Shown here in pieces: positions 63,058-64,000 of a stretch of 64,000 nt of DNA. The stretch lies in NCBI GenBank assembly GCA_963676655.2, contig CAXXKX010000002.1, forward strand, positions 806,001 to 870,000, given 5' to 3'. Position 1 is the stretch's first letter; each line of letters starts with the position of its first letter. The stretch comes from G963676655 sp963676655. GTDB taxonomy: Bacteria; Verrucomicrobiota; Lentisphaeria; Victivallales; Victivallaceae. A program made the position numbers and the translations under genes. Under the pieces are notes generated by a model. The model saw only the letters and a program-made list of their open reading frames with translations. It had not been told where the DNA came from and made no database searches.

Positions 63058-64000
63058 ATGCAACTGATAACCGCACCCAGTAAAACCGAGCAGATCGTGG
63101 AGATCCTGCGCAGCAATATCAAAAAAGGTAAACTGCTGCCGGGGTCCAGGATCAGCAGCGTTCGTGACTTGTCGGAACAGTTCAGTGTTAGCAAACGTAT
63201 AATTGGATGCGCGCTTGAACTGCTTGAGAATGAAGGTCTTATTCGCAGAGAACATGGACGTGGTGTTTTTGTTGAAGATACCAACCAGGACGATGAAATC
63301 AATATCTACATGTTGTTGTGGGGACTTCGAAACGAGCCTAACAACTATCTTGATGAAGTGATAAAAATAAGCTATCCGCCGGTTCTCAAAGACAAGTTCA
63401 GTTTCTTTATCCGAACCGTACTGGCCAACTCCGAGGAATACGGGGATCTGGAAAGAGAAATAGCCCGGATTAGAAATCTGCCGCATATCCAATGTGTCCT
63501 GATCAATACTTGTCCTTTTAAAAAAGAGCAAATCAAAAAATTGAATAAGCTGCCGTGTCCGGTTGTTTTTTTCGGCGATTCAAAATTCGGAGCACTTGAC
63601 GATATGGCGCTGAACCTGGTTACCGGCGATAATAAACTCATCGGTAAAAACTGTGCGAAGTTCATGGCGCAAAATGATTACCGGGAAATAACTTTTTTCT
63701 CAATGTCCCGTGAATCTTTTTTCTATGAATTGTTTTGTGAAGGGGTATTTGATGAGGCGGAAAAACAGGGAATGGATATTGCCTTTTACGAAATTCCCAC
63801 CGTTCATGATTTGCCGGCGGAAACAATTACTGAAACTTACGAGAAATATATTGCCGAGGCCCACGCTAACGGGCATTTGAAGCGGCCGATCTTAATCAAT
63901 GCCTTGATGGAAAAATATTTTGCGCCGGAGGCGGAAAAATACGCCAGATATCAACAGGAGCCGCCGATAATCATTCCAGAATTCAGTTCCGAGTATCTTA
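63058..64000 (+). CDS. GntR-type regulator with LacI-like effector domain, partial
   Basis: The first 314 residues are visible and the frame is open at the right edge. Residues about 6-75 are a GntR winged helix (KTEQIVEILRSNIKKGKLLP, VRDLSEQFSVSKRIIGCALE, LIRREHGRGVFVE). From about 80 onwards the protein resembles a divergent periplasmic-binding-type effector domain. It has its own promoter with an overlapping inverted repeat. It is likely the regulator of a further sugar locus beyond the window, or of the GH172 cluster upstream. Confidence 0.85.
   Translation, partial: MQLITAPSKTEQIVEILRSNIKKGKLLPGSRISSVRDLSEQFSVSKRIIGCALELLENEGLIRREHGRGVFVEDTNQDDEINIYMLLWGLRNEPNNYLDEVIKISYPPVLKDKFSFFIRTVLANSEEYGDLEREIARIRNLPHIQCVLINTCPFKKEQIKKLNKLPCPVVFFGDSKFGALDDMALNLVTGDNKLIGKNCAKFMAQNDYREITFFSMSRESFFYELFCEGVFDEAEKQGMDIAFYEIPTVHDLPAETITETYEKYIAEAHANGHLKRPILINALMEKYFAPEAEKYARYQQEPPIIIPEFSSEYL

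Noticed and set aside
1..64000. tRNA, rRNA, riboswitch or replication origin
   Set aside because: No cloverleaf, rRNA-like block, known riboswitch core or DnaA-box cluster was recognised by eye; a covariance-model search was not possible here.

Overview
The window looks like a chromosomal segment of a Gram-negative, glycan-degrading bacterium, most plausibly a Lentisphaerota (Victivallales-like) member. This rests on two pseudopilins with a FTLIELLVVIAIIAILA-type leader, each next to a DUF4838 protein; on GntR/LacI-type sugar regulators; on a DUF2961 (GH172) protein; and on many REP-like palindromes. The assignment is from gene content only; no rRNA or tRNA gene is visible.

Region 1 (1-11.3 kb, minus strand): an apparent operon starting at a consensus-like promoter near 9.26 kb. 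It encodes a very large alpha-2-macroglobulin-like protein with a multi-TM insertion, two GspF/PilC-type membrane proteins, three pseudopilin-like proteins and a membrane protein that runs off the left edge. A related membrane protein lies just upstream. Heptanucleotide repeats have been incorporated into the pseudopilin reading frames.

Region 2 (11.8-20.8 kb): an M20 amidohydrolase, a 2058-residue cytosolic CheR-PAS(7)-GAF-histidine kinase-receiver protein, a small membrane protein and a zinc-ribbon/TPR-like membrane protein. Region 3 (20.8-28.3 kb): a complete IS5-family element, a membrane-anchored small-heat-shock-like protein, an AT-rich patch of small or broken membrane-protein genes, and a GntR(YtrA)-DUF6159 pair between two copies of a ~240-bp palindrome-rich block.

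Region 4 (28.3-40.2 kb): nitroreductase, a FecR-domain secreted protein coupled to a CHASE2 Ser/Thr kinase, Ldh-type dehydrogenase, GDPD, a 38-bp tandem repeat, M24 peptidase, a MurA with Asp in place of the catalytic Cys, a lipoprotein, and a REP-associated tyrosine transposase between 12-bp inverted repeats. Region 5 (40.3-48.6 kb): a PocR-AraC regulator divergent from an aldolase-isomerase-kinase sugar operon, then a secreted protein gene interrupted at an A8 tract and three paralogous lipoproteins, two of them a recent tandem duplication.

Region 6 (48.7-64 kb): carbohydrate loci. A pseudopilin-DUF4838 pair on the minus strand, a GH1 beta-glucosidase divergent from a GntR/LacI regulator, a LacI regulator behind a perfect sigma-70 promoter with two operators, a second pseudopilin-DUF4838 pair followed by a GH172-like protein, and the start of another GntR-type regulator. 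The repeated pseudopilin-then-DUF4838 order, each beside its own sugar regulator or enzymes, is the strongest candidate for an under-described system. At least five copies of a ~100-bp MITE-like repeat and ten or more REP-like palindromes are scattered through the window.
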